A DNA stretch of 64,000 nt from Lumnitzera littorea (taxonomy: Eukaryota > Streptophyta > Magnoliopsida > Myrtales > Combretaceae): the NCBI GenBank assembly GCA_024138015.1, contig JAMXBB010000009.1, forward strand, positions 39,244,344 to 39,308,343, written 5' to 3'. Below, piece after piece: positions 1 to 12,228 of the stretch (positions are counted from its first letter, which is position 1; each line of letters starts with the position of its first letter). Position numbers and translations under genes: made by a program. The notes beneath the pieces were generated by a model. It searched no databases and was not told where the DNA came from. It saw only the letters and a list, made by a program, of their open reading frames with translations.

Positions 1-660
1 CTTAATTACATCATTCTTTTCTAGGTGTTTTGTTTAAAAGTCCTAAGAGTGTTTGTAAGATATCAAAATCTAGTTGTTTCCTATTTAAGTGGTGTTTACT
101 TATGAAGTTGAAAACAATTCCTCACATGTTTCTTCTTTCTTAATGTACTAGAAGTATTATATCATTCCTTACATTGTTATTCAAATTATTCGATTTCTTG
201 TCCTACTTTCATCCTTTAATTCTTATCATGAAAGACTAAGTCTTTTTAATCTTTTATACATGTGCTAATGCACATGTATTTGGCACCACATGTAGATGGT
301 TAGGGTCTTGTTTGTTTTTCCTAAGTTTTTTAGTTCAATTATTGTCTTTTAAGTTGACTTTGGTTGACCATAACATTTTTTCCTTTGACTTGTCAATTCT
401 ATAAGTATTTATAAGGAATAAAGGTAGTTCCTATCACTATTTATAGGTGTTTAAACAAATCTTGATCATATCTCTCAAATCTATCTTAGAAATTTTAGCT
501 TATCTCCTTTAAATCTCTAAATACTTTCTAACGATTAACCTAGCTTATGCTAAAGTTTTTAGGGGTTTATAGCATACAACCCAAGCATGATACCTATAGT
601 TGACTTGTTGTTGCTTTCCACTTCCCTTTCACTTGTTGATGAAGATCGGTTATTGTTGAC
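1..660. other. AT-rich stretch without a gene
   Basis: No open frame or recognisable coding motif is visible. Around 354-368 there are two closely spaced TTGAC cores, the W-box type element common in plant promoters and in some retrotransposon LTRs. Together with the repeat that follows, this suggests the tail of an old LTR or leader. That is inference, and I could not assign a family. Confidence 0.4.
256..279. repeat. Perfect 10-bp inverted repeat, 4-nt loop
   Basis: The arms ATACATGTGC and GCACATGTAT pair perfectly around TAAT. It could form a small hairpin. In AT-rich DNA this can arise by chance and no function is evident. Confidence 0.6.
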
Positions 661-1018
661 CTTTGCTTTGCAAGCAGTTATGATTCGAGTGATAAAGAGT
701 CTACTCTCTTCAAACTATGTTGATTTGCTAGCCATTGTAAGTTAGAGATATTGGTCCTCAAGTTGCGATTGCAAACTTTTGGCCCTTGCTTTGCATGCAG
801 TTATAGTATAGGCTATAAAGAGTCTACCATTTTTTAACCATGTCGCTGACTACGGTAAGTCAGAGATGTTGGTCCTCAAGTTATGATTGCGGATTTTTAA
901 CCTTCGCTTTACAAACAGTTGCAGTCTAGGTGATAAGGTAACCCTTTTATAGCATACTAATTTGTTGACTTTAGCAATTTCTAGATATTGGTCACTTAAA
1001 TTGTAATCACAAACTCCC
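661..1018 (+). repeat. Three degenerate tandem units of about 120 bp
   Basis: Units begin near 661, 784 and 902. Each opens with a CTTTGCTTTGC-like block, then a CAGTTATGATT-like block, then GTGATAAAGAGTCTAC, and closes with a GATATTGGTCCTCAAG-like block. The third unit is the most diverged and lacks part of the middle. Spacing is about 123 and 118 bp. No coding frame runs through it. It could be a subterminal or leader repeat of an LTR element. Confidence 0.75.
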
Positions 1019-2470
1019 TAAGTATTGGTGGTGCTACCTGTAGAATACAAGCAGCTAAGCAATATTAGTTCCAAAATGTAAGAAATGAGAAAGATGTCAA
1101 GACTGGTTTTATTGAGACATAAGGAGGCTAAGACCAAGAGTTGAACCTAAAAAACAACTGTGAAACCTCTAAGCATTTATCTTTAACACTTGCAATGGAA
1201 AGTGAGGAAAGAATGAGGCTCACAAGAAAAAAAAAATATTGAAGCAGAGTGAGTTCAACAAGGCATTAATCATTTTACTACACTTAAGCACCATGTCTAA
1301 AGTTCAATTGGACTATAGCAATGATTTTGTAGATATAATAATTTCCTATTCTATATGGTTCAAAATATATGTGGTAATTGCGGTACATGTATGTGAGGTG
1401 TTTTGTTATACTAAAGTAACAATTGATAATATGGGTATTAGATGCCATGCGTTCAAAATTAGCAAACAATAAAACTAATTGACATTCCAATTGATGAAGC
1501 TTATACTTGGATCCATGTATTGTCTTTACTTCCTTGAAGTATGTTAAGTTAGGAAAATCAAGCTATAGTTCGGTGGATGATAAGTTGAAGGCTAATCTTT
1601 AGCATACATGGAAATGAAAACCACATAAGAAGTCAAACATCTCTTCCAAAATCATTATTATGGAAGTGCTAGCAAAAAATACACTTAAGTGATGAACATA
1701 CGGGTACAAATTTGGGGAAAAACAAAGAGAACATATGTTCATGTAGAGACATTAGCACATATGCATTGATAGAACATGAGCAATTGATGCATTATCTACT
1801 TGGTTTTAAGTACAAACATTATAGCATTTGCTTTAACTATCAAGCAAACTCATAATATGAAATTTTATTACTCACAAGTAAACTAAATATTAGAAAGCAT
1901 GACATCAACCAGTCATGTTTCATATCATGAATGGTGAGAGCTTAATTTACTTAATAAATTGAACGAAAACGGGCATTATTTAAGGAACCCTTGGTGAAAA
2001 AGAAATAGTTAATACATTGTAAGCCTAACAACTTGTGCTCAAGATCTACTTTGAGAAGCATTTGTATGAGATAATCAAGATAGCCAATTCATATTTTACT
2101 TTCAAAGACATTATTAGCTTTTGAATGAGACAATAGAATCAACATAGGAAGTAACCATCCATTTTGTCTTGATTCTTCATGCAAACTAATTTGGGAGCTC
2201 ATTTAGTGCACTACCAAAGTAGAACATGTACATGAGAAATAGAAGACTTACATTAATGATAGTAGCAAAGCATAGCCCATCCAGTTTCATTCAAGCACAG
2301 CAGTAGCTATGCAAACTCTAGCTTCAAAATGGGGCAACAGCTGAAGAGAAGCAAATTGAAAGTTGCTGTAGTTGAACTTCATGTACATCATCCATGCACA
2401 TGTGACAGTAGTGAAATGGGCCAGTGCACCTTTCAATTTATAATATAGCAAATATGAGTTTAAGTGTTGA
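1019..2470. other. Intergenic stretch, nothing recognised
   Basis: AT-rich sequence with only short frames (for example 1239-1472) whose translations resemble no family I know. No primer site, tract or repeat stands out. It may be highly decayed transposon DNA. Confidence 0.4.
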
Positions 2471-2479
2471 TTTCTCAAG

Positions 2480-3850
2480 GAGTAATGTGATTATTAGTAT
2501 TTCACCATTTTCCTAATATCTAACCTAGTAATCTTAGTCATGAAATAAATTCAACAAAAATTAAATCTAGACTAAAATTGATTAAACTAATATGAAACAT
2601 TGTGTAACATAAATAAAAATTAAAGATTTGATAATGCATGAATTTAGTATTCAACTATTGATTACCCTAAAACAATGAAGCACTTATCAATCTCATTTAA
2701 TTAACTGGACTGTAAGAATTCCTAAATTATACTAATATCTCTCTCAAGATTATTAATACTAACCTTAAGATAACTAATTGAAATCTCTTTCTAGTTAAAA
2801 AAAATCCTAAAATTAGATTAAAGATCTATGAATTCTACTATTAGGTTTCATCCTAATCCAAAGAAATCACTATAGCCTATCTCTAAGTCTACACTAACCC
2901 CTTTTAATTATGATAGATCTATTTATATGTATCATCTCTTGATATCAATATATAAAATTAAATATTGAATTAATACACTTGTAATATTAATTTAAAGAAA
3001 TAAAAGAACACATAATTAGATAGCAATTAATCAAACATCATGTGTTGAAAAGGAAAAAACACTAATTTTATAGAATAGGGTTCACAATAATTGAATATTA
3101 AAAACTCTAAATTAAAACATTAACAAAATAAAGAAAAGAAAGGAAGAAAGGAGGTGAGACTCCAAAACCCTAGAATGAGAATGAATGAATGCTACTATTT
3201 ACAAGGTATTTGTGATCTATTTATATGTCATAGAAACTAGAAGCCTATTTCTGGTGTATTTTTCTAAAATTAATCTTTCAATTGTCTGGCAAAGGATTAA
3301 TATTTTGCTTTCCAATTCAGTAATGTACGACTTGACTTTGGATTTCCAGTTTACTTCACATGGGCTCACGACATTGAATTTGTCATCGATTGCATGGTTT
3401 TCGGACTTCGGTTTTTGTTATTGTTGCATGATGGGCTCTAGAAATTCAACCACTAGGAAATTGGCGTCATGGCATCATGGCTCCACTCTCAATGTTGGGA
3501 CGATTCAAAATCTTGGACGACTCATGGATAAATTTGCAAACATGGCATGGATTGAATTCTCGATTTCAATTGGACACCCTATGGATTGCCATAGTGCTTA
3601 CGGCTTGATATTGAATTCATGTGGAGGCTTGAATTCGTCTTCAATTGGCACTCCATGCATAGGATGGACTTTGTCAGCTTCAACGGATTGGATGATGATT
3701 TACTTTTCAACACGGGCCTCGGTTCATCTTTGGTGGACTTCTAAGTTTTGGACTGTAAAATGCAAGTGGATGGGCTGGACCCAACTTCAAATATTAAGTT
3801 GGAAACTATGATTCAATTTCATCCATAACATGTTCATGTCAATTGGTCAT
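2480..3850 (-). mobile_element. Athila-like LTR relic
   Basis: The block at about 2830-2950 aligns by eye with parts of the better defined Athila-like LTRs at 42.2-43.7 kb and 61.1-62.5 kb. Shared phrases include TTCTACTATTAGGTTTC and an array resembling CCTATCTCTAAGTCTAC followed by AATTATGATAGATC. The A-rich body and a GGAGGTGAGACTCC-type stretch near 3150 also fit. The 208-codon open frame at 3185-3811 lies in the distal part and has no recognisable domain, so I treat it as chance. Ends are not defined. Confidence 0.55.
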
Positions 3851-3929
3851 GTAACTTTTAGACTTTTGTTTTATATTTTTAATATAGCCTCAACATGACT
3901 ATGTTAAAGGGTCATGTAATTTTCTAATC

Positions 3930-4795
3930 ATATTTTAACCAAATCGATATAGTTTTTGGTACAAAGCAAGTGCAACTATCGATTTTATAGTATAGTTCAA
4001 TAAAAACCAATGTTGTTCCTACGATGACTATGAGTAGCAACCGATAAATTTAATTAGAAGAAATCAAGAATTAATTTAAACTACAACTAATTACTAATCA
4101 AGACTCAACTTTAAATAAAACAAGAAAGTTGTCAAACTAAGAATTAACTTTAAGAATGCAATTATGTATTTAGATCTTGTGTCTCGTAAAATTAAACATG
4201 TGATTTTTATGAAAGAAAACCTAATTTCATTAACTAGGAAAGTTCTTTAATAAAATTGATAACTTTCTCAAGTTTGTTAACCTTAATATTTGAATAACCT
4301 CTTTGAATCTTTTCTCAATAGCATAATTAAAGATTAAAGAATTCTCTTAAAGATAATAATCAAGATCTAGAAAAACTATGCAACTTATCTATAAGATTGC
4401 AATAATTTCATCAATTATGCTTAGATCTAATTATATAAGTAATCTCTCAATTTTTTTTTACACAATATCAAATATTAGAATAATACCCTAGAAATATTAA
4501 TCTAATACAATAAATAACACATAATTGAATCAATGAAACCAAAGAATTCATAAGATCTAAAGAAACTCAATGTCACAAGATAATCCTAGGTTCCAAAAAA
4601 CCTGGATAAATGAATTTAAGCTATAATCATGGTAAAAGAGCAATTTTAAATCACAACAATGGAAAGCAAGCAAATAAAAGTCGTGAAAGTTGATGAAATC
4701 TCTCAATTGTTGAAGCTTGAAGCGCATTGTTGTCTTGTACCTTTCTATCTTTGGAGTGTAAACCCTAAGAAATCAGTAGTTTGAACCTTAATTGA
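3930..4795 (-). mobile_element. Athila-like 3' LTR, outer portion (element A)
   Basis: The start of this block, with CAAGTGCAACTATCG and ATAGTATAGTTC, matches the plus-strand opening of the LTRs at 42176, 47560 and 61116. The body is A-rich like those LTRs. The LTR appears interrupted by the plus-strand LTR that follows and to resume at about 8081. Together with the polypurine tract at 8566 this makes it the 3' LTR of a minus-strand element whose extra ORF is at 9979-17672. The interruption point is approximate. Confidence 0.5.
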
Positions 4796-5619
4796 AATCC
4801 GAGTGTCATAAACTATGTAATAAATCGATAAGACTAGTAATAATAAAAGATTATGAAATTTAATAAATCAAATATAATATCGATAACAAAACTCTAGGAA
4901 TTGATCGAAACCCTAAATCGCATACTAAAACCCTAAAACTAATTTATGCACCATTAATCAAAATTGAACCCAAATTTGTTTGAAACCTTAAAATTATAAA
5001 TATAAGCCTATAAAATAGTTAAATATTACTCAATAGTGATATAATTATAGTCGATTATAAATATCGACTAAATCGCTTATTCGCATGAAATTTTAACGAA
5101 ATCGCTACAATAACTTATGAAAATTATAATTGTAATGGGTACCAATTAAATTGATAAATTTTCACAAAAATTTCAAAATTAGCTTATGATGAGTACTATT
5201 ATAATTTATATGTTTATAAAAATTACATATATTTATTATTAATTTTTATTTTCTTTCTTTTTCTCTTGTCTTTCTTTTCTTCTTTTACTTTGCTTGCCAC
5301 GTCTTGGAACCGAAATGAAAAATATCAAAACAACAGCCTATGTGATGGAAATCAAAATGCCAAGTGTTGATTAAACAATGAAAGAAAAATTTGAAATGAT
5401 TAATTTTGTCCCATCCTCATTAATGTATAGATTAGGATAGAATTTTGCTTATTCTTTTCTCTTTTGAAATGCTGCACCCACATCTAAAATAAAAGAAGAA
5501 GTAAAATATGGAAAATAAAAACAAAACCGAAAACAAAAAGAAGAACAATTTTGGAAATCTCAAACCGTGAAAAGAAAGAAGAAGAAAAAATTAAAAGTAG
5601 TAGGTAAGTGAATTATTTT

Positions 5620-6370
5620 GCAAGTATAGACGTATAATATATAGTATGCACATAATATATAGTGTACACATATATATATATAGTATTTGTATTGTATTTT
5701 TGTAAATATTACATTACTATTACATGTATATATGCATAAGTACTTAAATTGAAATATATATGAAATATATATGTATGTATAAAGATCTGTATGTATACAT
5801 ATATGTACATAGGTATATTATACGAAATGAGTATGTATTTTGTATTTTTTTTAGATTACATATAATTGGTATTAAGTATTTTACAAAATAACTATAGGAA
5901 TATACATATATATGTGTACACATGAACTATATATATTGATGTATATATGTATAATTTATTTTCGTATATATATATGTAGTCGTATAGCATATATGTAGTT
6001 GTATATTTCTATAAGTGGTCATATATGCTTAAATACATAATGTACATAGGACTTATGTATATATATATATATATAATATAGAGTATATGTATAACATATA
6101 GTGGTATATTGAATATATCATATGGTACGCATATAATATATAGTATACATATTTTATACCGAATACTATATAAATATATATATCGAATATTAAGTAAGTA
6201 GTATATATAATATAATAATATTTATTAAATAAAATAAATTCATAATTACGTGAGGAGTGTATATATATATATATAATACCGTAAATTAGGAATTTCTCAA
6301 TAAAGTAAAATTATAAAATTTATCAAATATACTATAAGTTTATATATATATGTGTGTATAAATCGTAAAT
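5620..6370. repeat. TA/ATGT-rich simple-sequence tract
   Basis: About 750 bp dominated by alternating TATATA and ATGTATGT runs, with several pure (TA) stretches of 14-18 bp, for example near 6060 and 6260. It is low-complexity DNA within the long LTR relic. No gene is possible here and it will confuse alignments. Confidence 0.8.
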
Positions 6371-7982
6371 AATGAATAATTAGAAAATAAGAAATAATAA
6401 AAATAGCAATAATAATAATAATAATCATAATAAGGCTAAAATCTCAAAAATAGGAAAAGTATGCTTAAAATAATAAAAATATCAATTATATGGTTTAAAT
6501 AATTATTAAATCATAAATATATTAATAAAAAGCTAAAATTAATATTTTAAATTTTTAAACTTAAATAGTAAATTTTGTGATATTTTTATATCACAATCCA
6601 AATTGTAAGTCACAACGTTTAAAACGGATTTTGTTACGAAAAAATACGCTCGAAAACAATCAAAATGGACTATAAGTTCATAACGATCCGAGCTAAAATA
6701 AAAAAGTTACATGCGATTCAATAAAAAGCTCGAATCGACAATTTCACATAACTAAATGAAGTAGACCTTACAAATTATGATACTAGTTTAGCTTTAAAGT
6801 CCTAAATTTATAAATTTTTATTATTCTCAGGTAATTTTGATATAAACCCTAAGTTATCACTAAATTACTACGACCCCTGAGTTGACTCTGGCTGAGTCAG
6901 TTTTTCCTAATGATTCCATATTTGTTTGTGTTTGTGGTTAGTGAATATAAGTTATGATCAATAAATGAATGTGTATGGGATTGGGTTATACTTGTGCATG
7001 ATAATTGTTGCTAATGGTGAATTTACTTTAAATTTCAATAATGTAATGATTGTTGCATAGTAGATTCACTAAGAATTGATTATTTGTGACTTAGAGTGAT
7101 CATTGAATAAATAAGACCTAATCTTATTCAACTAGAAAAGTTAACTTGGATTACGTATAATTATGCACTGCATAACTAATTCCAGTAGTTACATTACACG
7201 GAGGTAGCGAGAGGCCATACGTAGGTTGATTATTAATTGTTATAGATTTCATATGATGCACACGTACGATATGACCTTATCTTAGCCCGTAGGATGACTA
7301 AGCATTAGAGGCACCAACCGTCTGGCTAAGGATCAAGTCCAAAGGCCTTCGTTTAGGGGTGAGTGAGGGCTACATGAACTTACTTACAATCATATGTAGA
7401 ATTCGTTTTGATAAAACTGATAATGGATATACCATTACATTTTGAATACGAAATGCGGTGTTTCGTTATGAAATAAGTTCTAATATGATACCTAGATCTG
7501 ATTGTACCGATGAATCTCCAACCCTAACTTCATAGGGCATTAAATCTGAGTTGCATGCAATACTTAGTCACTTGTATGTATTTGTTTGGCATACTGATTG
7601 TCATGCATTTATTTGATTAAACTTAATTATTGTATAACTTAATTGCTGTATGGTTGAGGGAAATTATCTTACTAAGCTAGTTAGCTTATACCTTTGTAGG
7701 CTAATCTTTTTGTGGAATCGGGTCGCTGCATATCTGAGGTTAGTGTTTTATACGAGGTCAATGTGGGAGCTGGATGTGATCAAAGAGTATTTCTAATAGT
7801 TTATAGAGCTAAATATGTAATCAATATACTGGTTTAACTTAAGACATGTTTCAGACTTCTTATCTGTAAACTTTTATATAAATAGACCATATGTTATGTT
7901 TTTATAATTTTATTATTTATCATGAAATGATATTGCTTAAGCTTGTGTACTCTTAATAGTTAGTACTAGTTGTAGCCTTATG

Positions 7983-8041
7983 TATCGTATAAAAGAGTTG
8001 TCGATTGTAAAGACATTCAATTTACAATCCTTTATACGATA
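7983..8041. repeat. Imperfect hairpin near the 3' end of an LTR
   Basis: TATCGTATAAA(A)G...GATTGTAAA on the left pairs with TTTACAATCCTTTATACGATA on the right around a 9-nt loop. The left arm carries a 7-nt extra AGTTGTC, and a copy close to it (ACAACT in the opposite sense) lies just after the right arm. The stem is about 21 bp. It sits about 40 bp before the LTR terminus, where structure in the R/U5 region could matter, but function is inference. Confidence 0.65.
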
Positions 8042-8080
8042 TACGACAACTGTCACGACTAGCCTCCTCGGGTCGTGATA

Positions 8081-8557
8081 TGGAATATATCTAAAATTCA
8101 TGTAAAAAAGTGTGACTAAAAACCCTAGAAAGGCTTTTATATTAAACTTAGAAAATCTTTTTCTCGCAAGGCGATATGGGTAGTGATATGATTGGTCGTA
8201 TCCCTCAAATCTTCACGAATCTTTTTGAATCTTTTCCAAATTTTCATTTGACATTGTTAAGGACACAATGGTGTCATCCGCGCCGTGTCACTTTTAATGC
8301 TTCACCGTCTTTTGCCTTAAATTTCTTTTCTACATTAACATGATTGTTTCACTACTTATGTCATTTCCAAATTTATGACTTTTTCATTTTAGCTTTAAAT
8401 TGAGTGAAACTTGATTCTATTTCATCATTTTGTTTTTGAAAATGTTCCAAACTTATAATTCAAAATTGTACTCAATTAAGTATCATATTCTTTAAAATAA
8501 GCCAAAATCTTAAGGAAATGGCCAAAAAATCACTGTACTAATTGTATGTAATTGAAA
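8081..8557 (-). mobile_element. Athila-like 3' LTR, inner portion (element A)
   Basis: This block ends just before a polypurine-tract landmark at 8566-8583, the same arrangement as at 43728 and 51151. The terminal AAAGCTCATTGA resembles the GGAGCTATCAA ending of the LTR at 43728. It is read as the rest of the LTR begun at 3930, split by the intervening plus-strand LTR. Confidence 0.5.
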
Positions 8558-9978
8558 GCTCATTGAACTTCCCTATACTTAAGAATTTGCTTCTCTTTAA
8601 GTAAAAAATCAAAGAAAAATTAAGATGTGAAATCCTTAATTAAATTTTTCACTATTTAAGAGTCTAGCAAAAAATTGTACTTAACCCAAAAACAAATCTA
8701 GGGATCAACCTATAATTTGACCTAAAAGTTCCTTAACAACTTCCTTATCTCCTTATACTTAATCTCCTTACAATGCCCAAAAGACACAAAGTATAAGAGT
8801 TCACAAGCTAATCTATGTAAATTAAAGTTTACTCGAGTTATTAATTATGGATTTCTAAACATAGAATCAAATTTAATATCCTATTAGCCAAGAAAAAGTT
8901 ACAAAATTTTATTCATTGAGTTAAATTATATATAGCTCTCTCTTCAGTCTTACCATAATTCAGAGTAAATATATGTTACATCCATTCATCTTTTGATCGT
9001 CCTCTTTGTATATATTTTCATTGGAATGTTGCAATTCAATTCATTTATTTTATTTAATCACAATTACTTCAATTGGAGTCCATTGGGGGCAAGATTCAAA
9101 CCTTACTCTTTTGATGGACCAAGGCGAATTCATATCAACTTATCCTCACATTGACAGCGAGAAAGAATCTCGCTCTTCTAAGGGACTAAGGTTGATCCTT
9201 ACCAACATGATTAATTTATTTACCACTTTTTTTTTCCTTTTATCTTTAGCCTTTAACTAATTTGAGATTTTTCAAGGAATTTTCAAATCATTTGTTTGTT
9301 TATTAAGGATTATAAGCTCTAAAAATTTCTAAGAAAAAAGCATACATTAAAGTAAATTTGAAAGTAGTCATGATTAGCTCTTAACTAGTGATATTCTAAT
9401 CCTATGTCCTAAAATCCTAAGCTAAATAACTCATAATTTTACCCTACATAGATTTCGCTAATCAACTCTAGCATTATGTAAATCATTAATTAACAATTAA
9501 GTACTCATTCATATTCACACAATTCATCTGGAAGTTATCAATTCTCAAATGATTGTAAGTAAACCAAATATTAGGTTAAATGTAAAAAAATTGGTCTCCT
9601 AACTAGTAATAATTTTTATACCTCCTTCCTTGCACTTAAAACCATACATTGTCCTCAATGTACAAAACTAAACAGCTTTACAAGAAATTTATCAAAACAA
9701 AGATTCATAGTGAAAGAAGAGATAAAGGTAGGGAAGAGAACTAATACTTCCTTGAAATTTGTGTGCACACATGAAAAATAGAAGTCTGGAACCATCATCA
9801 CCAATGACATCTATCACTACAAGCTTTGAATCATGGAACCTATGCAACACAAACCAACTAAACATCAAACATAAAAACAATAAAAGAAAAACAAAACTAG
9901 AAAATAGTCTAGAAATCTAATGAAAGTGTTGAAATGGAATAGTACAAAAAAGTTCCATATATAGAAAGTCACCAACAC
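8558..9978 (-). other. Athila-like 3' non-coding region with polypurine tract
   Basis: On the plus strand ACTTCCCTATACTTAAG at about 8567 is the complement of a polypurine tract. It is followed by a TTTGCTTCTCTTTAAG phrase equivalent to TTTGCTTGTCCTCAAG in the two other Athila-like elements (43.75 and 51.17 kb). Further on, a GAATCTCGCTCTTCTAAGGG block (about 9166) and a CATTGTCCTCAATGTA block (about 9647) recur in the same order in those elements. No gene is present. Confidence 0.6.
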
Positions 9979-10827
9979 TTAGCAACTCCAATAGCTTCCC
10001 TCATCATCATTTGAGGCATCATCCATTACCTTGTCTTCATCATCCTCCTCTTCTTCTTCTTCATCTTCTTCTTTGTCACCAACTTCTTCACTAGAGCTCT
10101 CTTCATTTACTTCCTCTTTACCCTCTTCTTCTGCCTCTTCTTTAGCATTCTCTTCCTCAACTTCATTTTCTTCTTCCTCCTCTTCACTAAAAGACAGAGG
10201 AGGCAAGATCACATTAATAAGTGGAATATTGAATTTCTTTGTGACATTGTTGGCAAACTTCAACATCTTTTGTTGGCTGATGGCCAACCTCCTCATACAT
10301 TCCTCTAGCTTATCACTAAACTCTTCTCGTTTGACAATCATATCTTGTAACATTTGTTCTATCCTATCCAACTAAGATCTACCCCTGTGACTTGTGTGAG
10401 CATGCTCAGCTTGCCCTTCCTCATCAAAAGCCATCCTCATATGCTGAAAAGTATCCAACTTAATTGGCTTCACTTTACCTACGAGTGTCATTAGTGGCAT
10501 ATTCTAAGACATGAGTCTTATTCCTTACACTAATAAGGTAATATAAGGCCTACAACAAATCTTTCCATTTGCCCTTATCTTAGTCGCTTGACGATCCAAA
10601 TATTTGGCTAACAAGACAACAACATTCATTGAGAAATGAACAGTTATACTAAAAAGATAAATCATTTCAAATGTAGACATAACACTAAAACTCTTACCTC
10701 AGCCTGCAATAATATGAGAAAGTAGCAAATGGATCACACTATACTTAGGGCATTTAATGGTAGAAACTTTTGCTAGACTTTGCTACATATGGAGGAGCAT
10801 AAGATATTTCCTTCCAAAATCTTGAAG
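9979..10827 (-). pseudogene. Athila-type extra ORF, C-terminal part (broken)
   Basis: Read on the minus strand, this is the C-terminal half of the ORF that Athila-type elements carry between pol and the 3' LTR, often annotated as a putative plant transposon protein. Its biochemical role is not known to me. The last 130 codons are open: a coiled-coil-like helix (DRIEQMLQDMIVKREEF) is followed by a long Glu/Asp-rich tail with runs of E and ends YWSC. Upstream the frame continues to about 10780 through a helical domain and several stops (TAA, TAG, TAG, TGA), with a frameshift near 10755. The sequence then stops at the CTAAG duplication. The rest of the ORF resumes at 17159. The acidic tail has a counterpart in the element at 52.7 kb. 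Confidence 0.7.
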
Positions 10828-10832
10828 CTAAG
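10828..10832. repeat. Target-site duplication CTAAG (left copy)
   Basis: CTAAG immediately precedes TGTCACATC at 10833 and recurs at 17154-17158 immediately after TATTACA. The interrupted reading frame is continuous when one copy and the insert are removed, which supports a genuine 5-bp duplication. Confidence 0.85.
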
Positions 10833-12033
10833 TGTCACATCTCGACATAGCATGAGATGTACCATCATACAAGAATATCTATTGAAAATTAACACAATCT
10901 ACTCATTCATCAAAAGACAATATTGTTTACATAATAAAGGGGTTTCTACATCAGAGTTTAGCTAGATTTCTTATTACAACTTATGTGTAGAACATAATAT
11001 TTATATAAAAAGATGAACTAGCTTTTTGCCTTATTGTCTTCACAGTAATACAATCTTTGACTTAGTATAAGCTCCATACAAAAGTCATTGACTTGGACTC
11101 ATGCTCTCAATATATATATCCCCCCTTAGGGTTGGGCCCTTCAGATACTATTAACTTGAGAATAAGACATTTTATCTCCTCATCTACTGAAGCTAAGTGA
11201 GAGTAGATGACATACAACGCAATATAGACAATATTACATATCATAACAAAAACATTTCAATCATAACTCATAGGTTTAACTTCATATATGCATTTGCCCA
11301 ACCAAGCATTTACTTCTAGCAATGTAGCATGTTATACTTATGCATATGGCATACATTGATACCAATATCCTATGCCCTTCAAACTTCTTCCGGTTAGTCG
11401 ATATAGTTAGGCATCTAGATACAATGTCCAAGAACGTAGAGCAACAAGGAGTTACTTGGGAGTAAGACCCTTGTAAGCTTCACAACCAGTTACTCAAGGT
11501 TTCGATCGACTAAAAGATCCAATCAAGCCTAAATTATAAGTAAAGCTTGAAATACTAGTAAAAATAATTCCGTAAGTTTGAATTTAAGAAAATAAGCAAT
11601 AAAATAAAAGAATATAAAAATTCCAACTTTTAAGTATATAACTCGTCATTTATTGAAAATGTGTAAAATGCATTTTGATAATTAACGAATCACTAGAGAT
11701 AAATTATATGTATATTAAAAATCATAAAATGATCTAAATAATATTTAGGAATATTTATTTATACTATATATGAATTTACATATATGTAGAAATAGCCGTA
11801 ATTACTTAAAATACATGAAATGTACAAAAATAATAAGAAATAAGTAAAGAAAATTCATAATTAATTAAGGAAAAATATAGAAAAATAAGGAAAAGTCCAG
11901 AAGTAGGGCATGGGAATCAGATATTAAAGAAAAAAAAATCAACCAATTAAAATGCAACAAATAGAAAGTGGAAAAAAGGAAAGATAAGGCAATTGTCTTG
12001 TCTCATTAATGCACAATAATTTCCTTAAAGCTT

Positions 12034-12041
12034 TATAAATA
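12034..12041 (+). promoter_or_regulatory. Candidate LTR TATA box
   Basis: TATAAATA lies upstream of an AGAGAG-rich, purine-rich stretch typical of LTR transcript leaders. In DNA this AT-rich a TATA match alone is weak evidence. Confidence 0.3.
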
Positions 12042-12203
12042 ATAAGAAAAATCATAGAGCTCATTTGGATAATTTGGAGAGTGAGAAAAATAGAGAGAGG
12101 CGAAATTGAGAGAAAAATTAGGGTTAGGAAAAATAATAAGAAAAATTGTGCAATTAGGGCCATAAAGGGGAACCTACATCAGATAAGCAGCTGAGAGTGG
12201 ACG

Positions 12204-12228
12204 GCCACCACCATCACATGGTGGTGGC
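12204..12228. repeat. Perfect 11-bp inverted repeat in a GC-rich island
   Basis: GCCACCACCAT and ATGGTGGTGGC pair around the loop CAC. It lies in one of the few GC-rich patches (about 12195-12290) of the window, inside the LTR just after the presumed transcription start. Confidence 0.7.

Larger units (their letters stand above)
4796..8080 (+). mobile_element. Tekay/Del-like LTR relic, plus orientation
   Basis: The 3' part carries marks also seen in the LTR at 10833-14522: a block like ATCTTACTAAGCTAGTTAGC near 7670 and a terminus reading CTCGGGTCGTGATA at 8067-8080, a decayed form of the CGGGGCGTGACA ending. The segment at 7550-7740 aligns with 40340-40510. The 5' end is not clear: TGTCATAAAC at 4804 is a candidate, but its flanks show no target duplication with 8081 onward. 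No internal coding region is attached, so it is probably a solo or truncated LTR. Confidence 0.5.

Noticed and set aside
3185..3811. 208-codon open frame, the longest in the window
   Set aside because: It lies in the distal part of an Athila-like LTR, has no domain, and is rich in Trp/Ser/Ile from composition. No other evidence of a gene.
10031..10375. Serine-rich open frame on the plus strand
   Set aside because: It is the antisense of the Glu/Asp-rich tail of the minus-strand extra ORF (GAA/GAG read backward as TTC/CTC and TCT/TCC).
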